The translations under genes and the position numbers were made by a program. From the NCBI GenBank assembly GCA_944319875.1, contig CALUFR010000084.1, forward strand, positions 1 to 33,313: a DNA stretch of 33,313 bases, in the 5' to 3' direction. Under the pieces are notes generated by a model. The model was not told the DNA's origin. It searched no databases and worked only from the letters and a program-made list of their open reading frames with translations. Numbering within the stretch: the first letter of the stretch is position 1; each line of letters starts with the position of its first letter. Source of the DNA: an uncultured Bacteroides sp. GTDB taxonomy: Bacteria; Bacteroidota; Bacteroidia; Bacteroidales; Bacteroidaceae. Positions 8,449 to 17,109 of the stretch are shown piece by piece.

Positions 8449-9294
8449 ATGAAAATAGTACATTCTATCAAGGACTTGCAGGCGGGACTCGCCGCTTTGC
8501 GTGCCCAGGGTAAGACGGTGGGTCTGGTGCCCACGATGGGAGCTTTGCATGCCGGGCATGCCTCGCTGGTCAAGCGGAGTGTGGCCGAAAACGACGCTAC
8601 GGTGGTGAGTGTGTTTGTGAATCCCACCCAGTTTAATGACAAAAATGATTTGGACAAATATCCTCGTACGCTGGAGGCCGACTGCCGTCTGTTGGAGCAG
8701 TGTGGCGTTACTTTTGTTTTCGCTCCTTCGGTAGAGGAAATCTATCCTGAACCCGATACGCGCCGGTTCAGTTATCCCCCGCTGGACACGGTGATGGAAG
8801 GAGTTTTCCGCCCCGGACATTTTAATGGCGTGTGTCAGGTTGTGAGCAAGTTGTTCGACATCGTGAAGCCCGATCGCGCCTATTTTGGCGAGAAAGATTT
8901 TCAGCAGTTGGCTATTATCCGCGAGATGGTACGCCAGATGAAGTTTCCGTTGGAAATAGTCGGCTGTCCCATTGTCCGCGAGGCCGACGGTTTGGCTTTG
9001 AGTAGCCGTAACACGCGTCTGTCTCCCGAAGAACGGCAGCAGGCCTTGAAGATTTCACAGACTCTGTTTGCCAGTGTTGAGTTTGCGGCTTCACATACTG
9101 TGGCCGAGACACAGCGTTTTGTCGAAGATGCTATTGCGGCTTCTCCCGGATTGCGCTTGGAATATTTTGAATTGGTGGATGGGAACACCTTGCAGAGGAT
9201 TTCCGAGTGGGCAGATACAAATTATCCCGTGGGCTGCATCACTGTTTTTTGCGGTGAGGTGCGCCTCATAGACAATATTAAATATAAGTCTTAA
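8449..9294 (+). CDS. panC: Pantoate--beta-alanine ligase (pantothenate synthetase)
   Basis: This 281-residue cytoplasmic enzyme joins pantoate and beta-alanine using ATP, the last step of vitamin B5 synthesis. It carries the HIGH-type nucleotide motif in [10 protein letters not shown] (about 28-37), FVNPTQF (about 58-64), [11 protein letters not shown] (pantoate site), GEKDFQQL, and the KMSKS-like LSSRNTRLS. The length is normal. It is followed after 23 bp by panD, which supplies beta-alanine, so the pair makes an obvious metabolic operon ended by one terminator. The upstream genes for pantoate (panB and panE) are not in this window. Confidence 0.97.
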   Translation: MKIVHSIKDLQAGLAALRAQGKTVGLVPTMGALHAGHASLVKRSVAENDATVVSVFVNPTQFNDKNDLDKYPRTLEADCRLLEQCGVTFVFAPSVEEIYPEPDTRRFSYPPLDTVMEGVFRPGHFNGVCQVVSKLFDIVKPDRAYFGEKDFQQLAIIREMVRQMKFPLEIVGCPIVREADGLALSSRNTRLSPEERQQALKISQTLFASVEFAASHTVAETQRFVEDAIAASPGLRLEYFELVDGNTLQRISEWADTNYPVGCITVFCGEVRLIDNIKYKS

Positions 9295-9317
9295 CCCCCA
9301 AAAAACAGAAATACGTT

Positions 9318-9671
9318 ATGATGATTGAAGTATTGAAGTCCAAGATTCATTGCGCCAGGGTGACGGAGGCTAACCTGAACTACATGGGCAGCATTACGAT
9401 TGACGAGGACCTCATGGACGCGGCCAACATGATTGCCGGTGAAAAGGTGTACATTGCCGACAACAACAATGGCGAACGTTTTGAAACTTATATCATTAAG
9501 GGCGAACGTGGCTCCGGAAAAATTTGTCTGAACGGTGCCGCCGCACGCCGTGTGCAGCCGGACGACATTGTGATAATCATGTCTTACGCATTGATGGATT
9601 TCGAGGAGGCCAAGTCTTTCAAGCCGACGGTTGTCTTTCCCGATCCGACTACGAATAAAGTGGTGCGTTGA
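9318..9671 (+). CDS. panD: Aspartate 1-decarboxylase
   Basis: This 117-residue enzyme decarboxylates aspartate to beta-alanine. It is made as a pro-enzyme that cleaves itself between Gly24 and Ser25 in YMGSITID; Ser25 then becomes the catalytic pyruvoyl group. Starting at the first of the two adjacent methionines puts this pair at the canonical 24/25 position. [18 protein letters not shown] (about 73-90) is also characteristic. It is co-transcribed with panC, and its product is that enzyme's substrate. Confidence 0.97.
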   Translation: MMIEVLKSKIHCARVTEANLNYMGSITIDEDLMDAANMIAGEKVYIADNNNGERFETYIIKGERGSGKICLNGAAARRVQPDDIVIIMSYALMDFEEAKSFKPTVVFPDPTTNKVVR

Positions 9672-9687
9672 GGGCAAAACTTGAGCG

Positions 9688-9735
9688 TGGCACGCGAATG
9701 GGCCTTTGTGTCTGCCATTCGCGTGCCATTTTTTT
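9688..9735 (+). terminator. Rho-independent terminator of panCD
   Basis: TGGCACGCGAATGG (9688-9701) and CCATTCGCGTGCCA (9715-9728) form a perfect 14-bp stem with a 13-nt loop, followed by seven T (9729-9735). Confidence 0.95.
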
Positions 9736-9746
9736 GTATTCGGGTC

Positions 9747-10502
9747 TCATCTGTCTTGGCACGCAGCGGTGATGGTGTTGCGGACGCGACGTTCCGTGGT
9801 GACGGCTCGTGCGTATTCTTCGATTTTGACCGTTCCTCCCATTGATACTGCGCTGTTGCGCCAGTTCATGCCGCTCTCCGTTGTTTCACGGGCAGAGAAA
9901 TGGAACTCCGTAATACCTGTTTCACGGGCGATACGGGCAATGTTTCCTTCGTTTACCCCGCATCCGGCCAAGAGTGTAATGCGTCCGGCGGCGGCTTTTT
10001 GCAATTCTCGCAGTAGAGGAATACCTTGTTCGGCAGTGGGCTGCTGGCCTGAGGTCAAGATGCGGTGGCATCCCAAGCTGACAATGTCCTCCAGTGCCCG
10101 GAAGGGGTCACGGCAGACATCGAATGCCCGATGGAATGTGACAGACAGGTCACCGGCGGCCTCCATCAGTTGTTTCATTAAGGGGATATCTACGTCACCG
10201 GTAGGCGTCAGGCAGCCTATCACGATGCCGTCAGCCCCCAGACGCCGGGCGTTGGTGATATCCTCTAACATGATGCGTTGTTCCAGAGCTGAGTAGAGGA
10301 AATCTCCTCCTCGCGGGCGGATGATGACATGTAGGCGAGTATGCTTCAGAAGACTACGTGCCACAGCGATATCACCGTAGGAGGGAGTGGTGCCGCCCTC
10401 GGGGATGCCGGCGCATAACTCTACGCGGTCAGCGCCACCGCTTTGGGCAGCCAAACAGCTTTCTACACCATTGGCACAAACTTCAAACAATAGTTTTTCC
10501 AT
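9747..10502 (-). CDS. cutC: CutC family protein
   Basis: This 251-residue TIM-barrel protein has the CutC signatures: FEVCANGVESCLAAQ at the N-terminus, RVELCAGIPEGGTTPS (about 26-41), VIIRPRGGDFLYS (about 59-71) and LTSGQQPTAEQGIPLL (about 157-172). The family was named for copper homeostasis in E. coli. That role is doubtful, and the true reaction is not settled. It lies downstream of the rny terminator, convergent with panCD. No metal genes are nearby to support a copper role. Confidence 0.93.
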   Translation of the reverse strand: MEKLLFEVCANGVESCLAAQSGGADRVELCAGIPEGGTTPSYGDIAVARSLLKHTRLHVIIRPRGGDFLYSALEQRIMLEDITNARRLGADGIVIGCLTPTGDVDIPLMKQLMEAAGDLSVTFHRAFDVCRDPFRALEDIVSLGCHRILTSGQQPTAEQGIPLLRELQKAAAGRITLLAGCGVNEGNIARIARETGITEFHFSARETTESGMNWRNSAVSMGGTVKIEEYARAVTTERRVRNTITAACQDR

Positions 10503-10523
10503 TTGATGTGAGTGATAAAAGAA

Positions 10524-10568
10524 CCGGGCACGGATTGCATGGACGTGGTCCGTGTTGTCCGTGCCCGG
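10524..10568 (-). terminator. Rho-independent terminator of rny
   Basis: CCGGGCACGGA (10524-10534) and TCCGTGCCCGG (10558-10568) form a perfect 11-bp stem. On the minus strand it is followed by TTCTTTTATC. It lies just after the rny stop codon and before cutC, separating the two genes' transcripts at least partly. Confidence 0.85.
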
Positions 10569-10592
10569 CGGTATGTAAATTCTAAAAGGGGA

Positions 10593-12134
10593 TTATTTCG
10601 CGTAGCTGACAGCGCGCGTTTCGCGGATAACTGTGATTTTCACTTGGCCCGGATATGTCATCTCGTCCTGTATTTTCTTGGCGATTTCGCCAGAGAGATT
10701 TTCCGTCTGCTTGTCGTCTATCTTGTCGGCACCGACGATGACGCGCAGCTCGCGACCGGCTTGGATGGCATAGGTCTTCGTTACTCCCGGGTAGGACATG
10801 GCCAGTTGTTCCAAGTCGTTGAGGCGCTTGATGTAGGCTTCCACGATTTCACGGCGTGCACCGGGGCGTGCGCCGGAGATGGCGTCACACACTTGGACAA
10901 TAGGAGCCAGCAAGCTGGTCATTTCCGTCTCGTCGTGGTGGGCGCCAATGGCGTTGCAGATGTCCGGTTTTTCCTTGTATTTCTCGGCCAGCTTCATGCC
11001 GTAGAGTGCGTGAGGCAGTTCGGGCTCTTCGTCGGGCACTTTACCAATGTCATGCAACAGGCCGGCACGCTTGGCTTTCTTGGGGTTGAGTCCCAATTCC
11101 GAGGCCATGACGGCGCAGAGGTTGGCGGTTTCGCGGGCATGCTGTAGCAGGTTCTGGCCGTAGGAGGAGCGATATTTCATCTTGCCGATGATGCGGATGA
11201 GTTCGGGATGCAGGCCGTGAATGCCCAGGTCGATAGTGGTGCGCTTGCCGGTTTCAATGATTTCTTCTTCTACTTGCTTGCGTACTTTGGTCACTACCTC
11301 TTCGATGCGGGCAGGATGGATGCGGCCATCGGTGACAAGCTGGTGAAGAGCCAGGCGGGCTATCTCGCGGCGCACGGGGTCGAACGCGGAGAGGACGATC
11401 GCTTCGGGGGTGTCGTCCACCACGATTTCAACGCCTGTAGCGGCTTCCAGTGCACGGATGTTTCGACCCTCACGCCCGATGATGCGGCCTTTGATTTCAT
11501 CGGACTCGATGTGGAATACGGTGACGGAATTTTCGATGGCTGTCTCCGTGGCTACACGTTGTATGGTCTGGATGACAATGCGTTTGGCTTCCTTGTTGGC
11601 TGTAAGCTTGGCTTCGTCCATGATGTCGTTGATGAAAGACTGTGCCTGCGTGCGGGCCTCTTCTTTGAGTGACTCCACCATCCGTTCCTTGGCTTCTTCG
11701 GCCGAGAGTCCGGAGATGGTCTCCAGTTTTTCTATTTCCTGGCGTTGCAGGTGCTCCAGTTCTTCTTTCTTCTTGTCTATGACGCCCAGTTGGACTTCCA
11801 GATTTTCGCGGATGGCTTCCGTTTCCTGACGCTTGCGCTGTAGTTCCTCTTGTCGCTGCCCCAGCACCATTTCGCGTTGTTTCAGCTTGTTCTCGGCCTG
11901 TTGTATTTTCTGATTGCGGGCAGCAACTTCCTTCTCGAGGTCGGCTTTCTTGTTGAGGAATTTTTCCTTCACCTCGAGCAGCTTGTTTTTCTTGATTACT
12001 TCCGCTTCTGCCTCGGCGTCCTTCAGAATGCCTTCGTACTTCGTTCGCAGGCCGTGCTTGAAGAGCACATAGGAAGCGGTGGCCCCGACGAGGAAGCAGG
12101 CAATGGACACTACTACTATCGTAACTGTTGTCAT
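10593..12134 (-). CDS. rny: Ribonuclease Y
   Basis: This 513-residue membrane-anchored endoribonuclease starts mRNA decay. Domains in order: an N-terminal transmembrane helix (about 4-25); a long coiled coil rich in Lys, Glu and Gln (about 30-200); a KH RNA-binding domain with [15 protein letters not shown] (about 212-226); and an HD metal-hydrolase domain with [11 protein letters not shown]. The C-terminal RNase Y region ends with the conserved [17 protein letters not shown]. Length and order match the family. It is the last gene of a unit with zapA and a small coiled-coil gene, separated from zapA by a structured RNA segment. Confidence 0.97.
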   Translation of the reverse strand: MTTVTIVVVSIACFLVGATASYVLFKHGLRTKYEGILKDAEAEAEVIKKNKLLEVKEKFLNKKADLEKEVAARNQKIQQAENKLKQREMVLGQRQEELQRKRQETEAIRENLEVQLGVIDKKKEELEHLQRQEIEKLETISGLSAEEAKERMVESLKEEARTQAQSFINDIMDEAKLTANKEAKRIVIQTIQRVATETAIENSVTVFHIESDEIKGRIIGREGRNIRALEAATGVEIVVDDTPEAIVLSAFDPVRREIARLALHQLVTDGRIHPARIEEVVTKVRKQVEEEIIETGKRTTIDLGIHGLHPELIRIIGKMKYRSSYGQNLLQHARETANLCAVMASELGLNPKKAKRAGLLHDIGKVPDEEPELPHALYGMKLAEKYKEKPDICNAIGAHHDETEMTSLLAPIVQVCDAISGARPGARREIVEAYIKRLNDLEQLAMSYPGVTKTYAIQAGRELRVIVGADKIDDKQTENLSGEIAKKIQDEMTYPGQVKITVIRETRAVSYAK

Positions 12135-12163
12135 GTTGATAAGTTATTTTTAAGTATGTATAT

Positions 12164-12270
12164 AAATAAAAAGGGCACTGCCGCCTTCCCGAGACCCGTA
12201 TTGGGCGGTGGGAGGGAGATACAGTGCGCCGGTTTGTTTTCTTTCTTCTTCTGACTGCGGAACCCCTTCC
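12164..12270 (-). ncRNA. Structured RNA between zapA and rny, candidate 6S RNA
   Basis: On the minus strand this segment holds a small hairpin (CGGAA/TTCCG arms, 12257-12271), a purine-rich linker, then a larger rod. The rod's outer stem GCACTG/CAGTGC (arms 12175-12180 and 12222-12227) encloses an unpaired UAUCUCCCUCCCA strand, a CCG/CGG and CCC/GGG inner stem, and a second one-sided bubble. It ends in CAGTGCCC followed by TTTTTATTT, like a transcript 3' end. A rod with an internal bubble beside zapA is what 6S RNA looks like. ssrS next to zapA is established in proteobacteria, and I recall the 6S-Flavo family near rny in Bacteroidetes. A simple terminator/attenuator for rny is the alternative. 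Confidence 0.5.
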
Positions 12271-12271
12271 G

Positions 12272-12574
12272 TCAAGGTTGGGGGGTGTCGTGCTTGAAGC
12301 AGGCCTCAAGCACGTCAGTCAGTTCTTTCAGCTTCGCGGTATAGGGAGCGGTGTCGTGGCGGTCTTTCATTCGCAGGTTTTCCAGGGCGAATTGGTAAGC
12401 CACCATGCCCAGCAGCTGTTCGCTGCTGACCTCGGAATAATAATCCCTATACGCATTGAGCCTGACATTGACCTGCCGGGCGGCTTCACGTACTATCTCC
12501 TCGTCTTCACGGCGGATTGTGAGGGGGTAGGTTCTGCCGGCCATCTGCAGGTGTATCCTTATCTTATCGTTCAT
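12272..12574 (-). CDS. zapA: Cell division protein ZapA
   Basis: This 100-residue protein is of the ZapA type, which bundles FtsZ filaments at the division ring. It starts with IRIHLQMAGRTYPLTIRRED and continues with the family helix EEIVREAARQVNVRLNAY and an SSEQLLGMVAYQFALENL segment leading to the C-terminal coiled coil. I start at the ATG at 12574 rather than 12601. A GAAGGAGACG ribosome-binding site precedes it, and the longer form adds only an Arg-rich MNERRRRRC. It follows the small coiled-coil gene by about 20 bp. Confidence 0.85.
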   Translation of the reverse strand: MNDKIRIHLQMAGRTYPLTIRREDEEIVREAARQVNVRLNAYRDYYSEVSSEQLLGMVAYQFALENLRMKDRHDTAPYTAKLKELTDVLEACFKHDTPQP

Positions 12575-12593
12575 ACATCTTCGTCTCCTTCGT

Positions 12594-12887
12594 TCATTCA
12601 TTCAACAGGGCGATGCATTTATCGACTTCGCGCACTAATTTGGACAATCGCAGTTTCGTCTCTTTCACGTCGCTGCCGTTAAGGCTGATTGTCGTAGCTG
12701 TTTTTAGGTCTGTGTAGCGTTTTTCCAAGTCGCGGTGGTCGGCTTCTGCCTGTTCACGGGCGGCTTGGCTTTCGTTCAGAAGCTGTCGGAGGTCGGCATT
12801 CTCGCGCCTCAGTTCGTCGTGCAGATAAACCAAGTGCCTCAGCCGGGCTTCGAATGTCCTCAGTAGCTCTTTTTCTTCGTCTGTCAT
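12594..12887 (-). CDS. Small coiled-coil protein, partner gene of zapA
   Basis: This 97-residue soluble protein is almost wholly predicted helix with a heptad-like pattern (LLRTFEARLRHLVYLHDELR, then QAAREQAEADHRDLEKRY). It ends in a region rich in Lys, Leu and Val (KLRLSKLVREVDKCIALLNE). I do not recognise a named family. Its position before zapA and its coiled-coil character suggest a division-related role, perhaps a ZapB-like partner, by inference only. The frame stays open to 13103, but the promoter at 12908-12937 and the low-complexity upstream sequence support the start at 12887. Confidence 0.75.
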   Translation of the reverse strand: MTDEEKELLRTFEARLRHLVYLHDELRRENADLRQLLNESQAAREQAEADHRDLEKRYTDLKTATTISLNGSDVKETKLRLSKLVREVDKCIALLNE

Positions 12888-12907
12888 CACTACATCAAAA
12901 TTGTACA

Positions 12908-12937
12908 CAAAAATACAATTTACTTGGATATTACAAA
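12908..12937 (-). promoter_or_regulatory. Promoter of the coiled-coil/zapA/rny unit
   Basis: On the minus strand TTTG (12934-12937), an 18-bp spacer and TATTTTTG (12908-12915) give a good Bacteroides -33/-7 pair. The transcript would begin about 15 nt before the ATG at 12887, which rules out the longer reading frame. Confidence 0.65.
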
Positions 12938-13035
12938 AACTTTTAGCAGAAAATTCGTCATTTAGAGGCAAAATTGGGCATAGAAACAGAAATTTGGCCG
13001 GGAATGGACGAATATGAGAGTGCCATAATCGAAGC

Positions 13036-13117
13036 AAAGCTTTGCTTTGTCGCCTGCAATGCTTTGCTTTGTCGCCTGCAATGCTTTGCTTTGTCATCTG
13101 CAAAGTTTTGCTTTGTC
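13036..13117. repeat. 22-bp tandem repeat, about 3.7 units
   Basis: The unit AATGCTTTGCTTTGTCGCCTGC is repeated at 13036-13057, 13058-13079 and 13080-13101, with a partial fourth to 13117. Differences between units are few. It runs up to the nhaC stop codon (13116-13118) and upstream of the zapA unit's promoter. A 14-bp palindrome (AGCAAAGCTTTGCT, 13033-13046) lies at one edge. It may act as the transcript end of nhaC, but no U-run follows. Confidence 0.9.
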
Positions 13118-14558
13118 ACACGTTATCTTTGCTCACATTTTTCTTGACTATTTTGTAACCGGTCGCCGCAATCAGGATGCTCATCATCGGGCTGAGGATG
13201 TTGAAGAAGCAGAAGGGCAGGTAGGTGAGGGTCGGTACACTCAGGATGGTGGCTTGGGTCATGCCGCAGGTATTCCAAGGGATGAGTGCGGAGGTGACGG
13301 TCACGGCATCTTCGGTGGTTCGGCTCAGCAGGCGGCTTTCGTAACCTTGCTTTTTATAGATGTCGCCGAACATGTTGCCCAGCAGGATGATGCTGATGTA
13401 CTGGTCTGCCGTGGCCAGATTGAGGAAGAGTCCGGAGCATACGGTTGACGCCACGGTGCTGACGCGGTTCTTGATGAAGCGCACGAAGACGGACGTGATG
13501 CTGCCCAGCATGCCGCCTGCCGTCATGGCTCCGCCGAAGCACATGGCGCAGAGGATGAGCCACACGGTGTTCATCATGCCTGCCATGCCGCGGGTGGCTA
13601 CCAGTTCGGTCAGCATGGGATTGTCTGTCTGGAGGTTGGTGCTTCCGTAGCTGGTCATCATGGCGCCCTCGAACAGGCTTCCTCCGCCGGCTACTTCGTG
13701 TAGCAGATTAGGCTGGAAGAGAAGGGCGGCCATGCAGGCCAGGGCGGTGGAGAGCGCCAGCGTCACGACGGAAGGCACCTTGCGCGCTATCAGGATACCG
13801 GTGATGACAGGCACGAGCAGCAGCCAGGGAGTAATGTGGAATTTGCTTTCCAAGGCTGAGGTAAATGTCATCATTTCCTGCGTGGTGCTCCCCTGGTCAT
13901 GCGTCAACCCCATGATGGTGAACAGGATGATGGCTATGAGCAGGGAGGGAATGGTGGTGATCAGCATGTAGCGGATGTGCGTGAAGAGTGGGGTGTCCGT
14001 GACCGAAGAGGCCAGAATCGTGGTGTCCGACAGGGGAGAAATCTTGTCTCCAAAGTAGCCTCCCGAGATGATGGCGCCCGCTATCCAGCCTTCATGGAAG
14101 CCTTGTGCCTTTCCGATTCCCATCAGGGCGATGCCGATGGTGGCGATGGTGGTCCATGAACTGCCTGTCATGATCGACACGAGTGCGCAGATGAGACATG
14201 TGGAGGCCAGGAAAAAGTCGGGATGAATAATCTGCATCCCATAATATATTAAGGTGGGAACCACACCACTGATCATCCACATGCCGCTCAGGGCTCCGAT
14301 GATGAGCAGGATGAGGAGGGCGGTGGATACTCCCGCTATATTATTCGTGATGGCTCGTTCGAAATCTTTCCATGGGATGCGGTAGAAAGCCATGCCGATG
14401 AAGACGCAGCAGGCTGTTGTCATCAGTAAAGATATCTGGCTGCCTCCGCTCAGGGCGTCGCTTCCGAATGTGCTGATGGTGGCAAACAACATACCTATCA
14501 GCAAGGCGATGGGCAGGAGTGAGACAAGGGGAGAGGGAATTTTTGGGGTTGATTTCAT
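13116..14558 (-). CDS. nhaC: NhaC family Na+/H+ antiporter
   Basis: This 480-residue integral membrane protein has about 11-12 hydrophobic segments. It should exchange sodium for protons across the inner membrane, or another substrate such as an amino or dicarboxylic acid in some NhaC relatives. The NhaC signature is clear in GAIISGGYFGDKISPLSDTT (about 162-181), and TADQYISIILLGNMFGDIYK (about 385-404) is typical of the C-terminal half. The length is normal. It stands alone, with its own -7 box upstream. Confidence 0.92.
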   Translation of the reverse strand: MKSTPKIPSPLVSLLPIALLIGMLFATISTFGSDALSGGSQISLLMTTACCVFIGMAFYRIPWKDFERAITNNIAGVSTALLILLIIGALSGMWMISGVVPTLIYYGMQIIHPDFFLASTCLICALVSIMTGSSWTTIATIGIALMGIGKAQGFHEGWIAGAIISGGYFGDKISPLSDTTILASSVTDTPLFTHIRYMLITTIPSLLIAIILFTIMGLTHDQGSTTQEMMTFTSALESKFHITPWLLLVPVITGILIARKVPSVVTLALSTALACMAALLFQPNLLHEVAGGGSLFEGAMMTSYGSTNLQTDNPMLTELVATRGMAGMMNTVWLILCAMCFGGAMTAGGMLGSITSVFVRFIKNRVSTVASTVCSGLFLNLATADQYISIILLGNMFGDIYKKQGYESRLLSRTTEDAVTVTSALIPWNTCGMTQATILSVPTLTYLPFCFFNILSPMMSILIAATGYKIVKKNVSKDNV

Positions 14559-14579
14559 GCTTTGTCATTAATTTTGCGG

Positions 14580-14587
14580 CAAAGGTA
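14580..14587 (-). promoter_or_regulatory. -7 promoter box of nhaC
   Basis: On the minus strand this reads TACCTTTG, an exact TAnnTTTG match 21 bp upstream of the nhaC ATG. I found no clear -33 box. Confidence 0.55.
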
Positions 14588-14751
14588 CACAATATTTATG
14601 AATATTCTATTTATGTGACGGCATTTTGCATAAAAATGATGTTTGAGGGTGTCCTTATTTTCTTTCTCTATTTATTCTGCATATATATGTGCTCTTATGG
14701 TCTTCCCTTATTTTTTTATGGATGGCGTCACTATCTTATTCATTAAATTCG

Positions 14752-14759
14752 TACTTTCG
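14752..14759 (+). promoter_or_regulatory. Probable -7 box of kdgK
   Basis: TACTTTCG differs from TAnnTTTG at one base. It lies about 41 bp before the kdgK ATG in an AT-rich stretch. No convincing -33 element is seen. Confidence 0.35.
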
Positions 14760-14800
14760 CATGTTGAAGGAAGAAATCTAAAAACGACAACTATACGAAG

Positions 14801-15874
14801 ATGGACAGCAAGCGACTGAATAAGACAAAGAAAGTGGTGACTTTTGGCGAAGTGATGCTTCGCCTCACGACGCCCGGTTTCAAACGTTTCTCACAAGCGG
14901 GCGAATTTGTGGCGACCTACGGAGGAAGTGAGGCCAATGTGGCGCTATCATTGGCGCATTTCGGAGTGCCTACCGAGTTTGTCACCCGTTTGCCGGACAA
15001 TGCCATTGCCCGTGCCTGCATCGCCTCGTTGAGAGCTGGAGGACTGGGCACGGAAGGTATCGTGTTTGGTGGAAAGCGCATGGGCATTTATTTTTTGGAA
15101 CCGGGGGCAGCCTTCCGCAACTCCAACGTGGTGTACGACCGCGAAGATTCGGCTTTCGCCACCCTCCGACCGGGCATGATTGACTGGGAGCGGGTGTTCG
15201 ACGGAGCCGGCTGGTTCCACTGGTCGGGCATTGCGGCTGCCCTTTCGCAGGAAGGGGCGGAGGCATGCCGGGAGGCATTGGAGGTGGCCGACCGCATGGG
15301 GCTTGTCATCTCGTGCGATCTGAATTTCCGGAAGAAATTGTGGAACTACGGGCGTCCGGCGGCTGAGGTGATGATGCCGCTTGTGCAGTATAGCGACGTC
15401 CTGTTTGCCGCCGAACCCGAATATCGGGAAATTATGGGTGTCCGGCCTGTGGGTTTCAAAGCAATGAAGGTCGATGATTCCTCGTTTGAGGCCAATCTGC
15501 CTGCCTTTGAGGATTTTCTGCGTGAGGTGGGGCGGCTTGTACCCCGTTGCAGGAAAATATTCTTGGAACTGCGTAATTCCGTGACTTCCAATCACAACCT
15601 GTTGGCTGCCGTGCTGTTGTCCGACGGGCATTTCCATCACACCGGCATTTACGACATTGAGCATGAAGTAGACCGTGTAGGAGCGGGTGACGCTTTTGTG
15701 GGCGGCCTGATTTATGGTTTGCTGGCCTATCCGGACGATGCGCAGAAGGGACTGGACTTCGCTTTGGCCGCTTCGGCTTTGAAGAATACGGTTTATGGCG
15801 ACTTCAATCAGGTGAGTGTCGAGGAGGTGGAAAGCCTGATGCGGGGGAATACCTCGGGTCGCGTGTCGCGATAA
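14801..15874 (+). CDS. kdgK: 2-keto-3-deoxygluconate kinase (PfkB family sugar kinase)
   Basis: This 357-residue ribokinase-family enzyme should phosphorylate 2-keto-3-deoxygluconate from uronate or pectin breakdown. N-terminal VVTFGEVMLRLTTPGF and YGGSEANVALSLAHFG (about 45-60) are typical of KDG kinases. The PfkB motif DRVGAGDAFVGG has the catalytic base at about Asp297. The usual partner, KDPG aldolase, is not adjacent. dinB follows closely on the same strand instead. Another 2-keto sugar acid as substrate remains possible. Confidence 0.87.
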   Translation: MDSKRLNKTKKVVTFGEVMLRLTTPGFKRFSQAGEFVATYGGSEANVALSLAHFGVPTEFVTRLPDNAIARACIASLRAGGLGTEGIVFGGKRMGIYFLEPGAAFRNSNVVYDREDSAFATLRPGMIDWERVFDGAGWFHWSGIAAALSQEGAEACREALEVADRMGLVISCDLNFRKKLWNYGRPAAEVMMPLVQYSDVLFAAEPEYREIMGVRPVGFKAMKVDDSSFEANLPAFEDFLREVGRLVPRCRKIFLELRNSVTSNHNLLAAVLLSDGHFHHTGIYDIEHEVDRVGAGDAFVGGLIYGLLAYPDDAQKGLDFALAASALKNTVYGDFNQVSVEEVESLMRGNTSGRVSR

Positions 15875-15891
15875 ATTTGCTTTGGAGTGGG

Positions 15892-15900
15892 AAGGAGGTG
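15892..15900 (+). promoter_or_regulatory. Strong ribosome-binding site of dinB
   Basis: AAGGAGGTG is an almost full anti-Shine-Dalgarno match, unusual in this AT-leader, SD-poor genome. It is 7 nt from a GTG (15906) and 13 nt from the ATG at 15912. The GTG may therefore be the true start, giving a protein two residues longer. Confidence 0.6.
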
Positions 15901-15911
15901 AAACCGTGACA

Positions 15912-17003
15912 ATGGTCGAGCGTAAAATCATTCACATCGACATGGATGCCTTCTATGCGTCCGTGGAGCAGCGCGACAATCCCGAACTGCGCGGTAAGCC
16001 CATCGCCGTGGGGCATGCGGAAGAGAGGGGCGTAGTGGCCGCCGCCAGCTATGAGGCGCGTCGCTACGGAGTGCGTTCGGCCATGTCATCGCAGAAGGCG
16101 AGGAGATTGTGTCCGTCGCTCATCTTTATCCCCGGACGGATGGAGGTATATAAAGAGGTGTCCCGCCAGATACATGAAATCTTCCACGAATATACGGATC
16201 TCATCGAACCTATTTCGCTTGACGAAGCTTTTCTTGATGTTACCATCAACAAGCCGGGCATCCCGCTGGCGGTGGATATCGCCCGTGAAATCAAGCGTAA
16301 GATACGTGGTGAGCTGAACCTTGTGGCGTCGGCTGGTGTTTCCTATAACAAGTTTCTGGCTAAAATCGCTTCGGATTACCGCAAGCCCGACGGGCTTTGC
16401 ACCATCCATCCTGACCAGGCACTGGATTTCATCGCCCGCCTGCCCATTGAGAGTTTCTGGGGAGTGGGACCGGTTACAGCCAAACGGATGCACCTGCTGG
16501 GCATACACAACGGAGCCCAGTTGCGAGCCCGCTCGCTGGAGATGCTGACGAGGGAGTTCGGCAAGGTGGGGGCGGTATATTATGACTTTGCCCGCGGAGT
16601 CGACTTGCGTCCGGTCGAGGCGGTGCGCATCCGCAAGTCCATAGGGTGTGAGCGTACGTTGGAGAAGGATATTAACCGTACGTCATCGGTCATTATCGAG
16701 CTTTATCATGTGGCGGTGGAGCTGGTGGAGCGCCTGAAGCGAAATGGCTTCCGAGGCAATACGCTGACCTTGAAAATCAAGTTCCACGACTTCCGGCAGA
16801 TAACCCGCAGCATCACGCAGGGGCAGGAACTGACAGAACTGTCCGTTATCCTGCCTTTGGCCAAACAATTGCTCAGTGAGGTGGATTATGCGGAGCATCC
16901 CATCCGGCTCATTGGGCTGTCTGTCTCCAATCCGCGTGACGAGGAGGCGGGGCGGCACGGTGTGTGGGAGCAGCTCAGTTTTGAATTCAGTGACTGGAAA
17001 TAG
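15912..17003 (+). CDS. dinB: DNA polymerase IV (Y-family)
   Basis: This protein of about 363 residues is a translesion polymerase with the Y-family catalytic acids in HIDMDAFYASVE (Asp10) and SLDEAFLDV (Asp104, Glu105). The helix-hairpin-helix region FWGVGPVTAKRMHLLGI is present. The C-terminal little-finger domain includes RKSIGCERTLEKDI. The protein ends in EQLSFEF, which fits a beta-clamp binding motif. The upstream ATG at 15882 lies before the strong ribosome-binding site, so a start at 15906 or 15912 is more likely. It may be read through from kdgK, with about 37 bp between them. I saw no LexA-like operator. Confidence 0.94.
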   Translation: MVERKIIHIDMDAFYASVEQRDNPELRGKPIAVGHAEERGVVAAASYEARRYGVRSAMSSQKARRLCPSLIFIPGRMEVYKEVSRQIHEIFHEYTDLIEPISLDEAFLDVTINKPGIPLAVDIAREIKRKIRGELNLVASAGVSYNKFLAKIASDYRKPDGLCTIHPDQALDFIARLPIESFWGVGPVTAKRMHLLGIHNGAQLRARSLEMLTREFGKVGAVYYDFARGVDLRPVEAVRIRKSIGCERTLEKDINRTSSVIIELYHVAVELVERLKRNGFRGNTLTLKIKFHDFRQITRSITQGQELTELSVILPLAKQLLSEVDYAEHPIRLIGLSVSNPRDEEAGRHGVWEQLSFEFSDWK

Positions 17004-17040
17004 GGAACGACAGAAGCGATGTGAAGGGGCGGTGCTGAAC

Positions 17041-17078
17041 AAAAAAAGCGGCGGAAACCTTTCTGGCCTCCACCGCTT
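17041..17078 (-). terminator. Terminator of the 42-residue small gene
   Basis: On the minus strand AAGCGGTGGA pairs with TCCGCCGCTT (arms 17069-17078 and 17046-17055), followed by seven T. One pair is a U-G wobble that works only in the minus-strand RNA; on the plus strand it would be an A-C mismatch. The signal therefore belongs to a minus-strand transcript, not to dinB. Confidence 0.88.
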
Positions 17079-17109
17079 CACATATTGTTTAAAGGGGTTA
17101 TTTACTCAA

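Noticed and set aside
11497..12309. 270-residue minus-strand frame overlapping rny
   Set aside because: It is a shifted-frame shadow of RNase Y extending through the structured RNA. Its translation is basic and repetitive with no motif.
12888..13103. N-terminal extension of the coiled-coil gene upstream of zapA
   Set aside because: The extension is translated tandem repeat and promoter DNA. The -33/-7 pair at 12908-12937 places the transcript start after it.
13036..13117. Possible CRISPR array
   Set aside because: Units are directly adjacent with no unique spacers and are only 22 bp long. No cas gene is nearby.
15882..15911. Extended start of DNA polymerase IV
   Set aside because: The ATG at 15882 lies upstream of a strong ribosome-binding site (15892-15900) that points to 15906 or 15912. 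The ten extra residues do not fit the family N-terminus.
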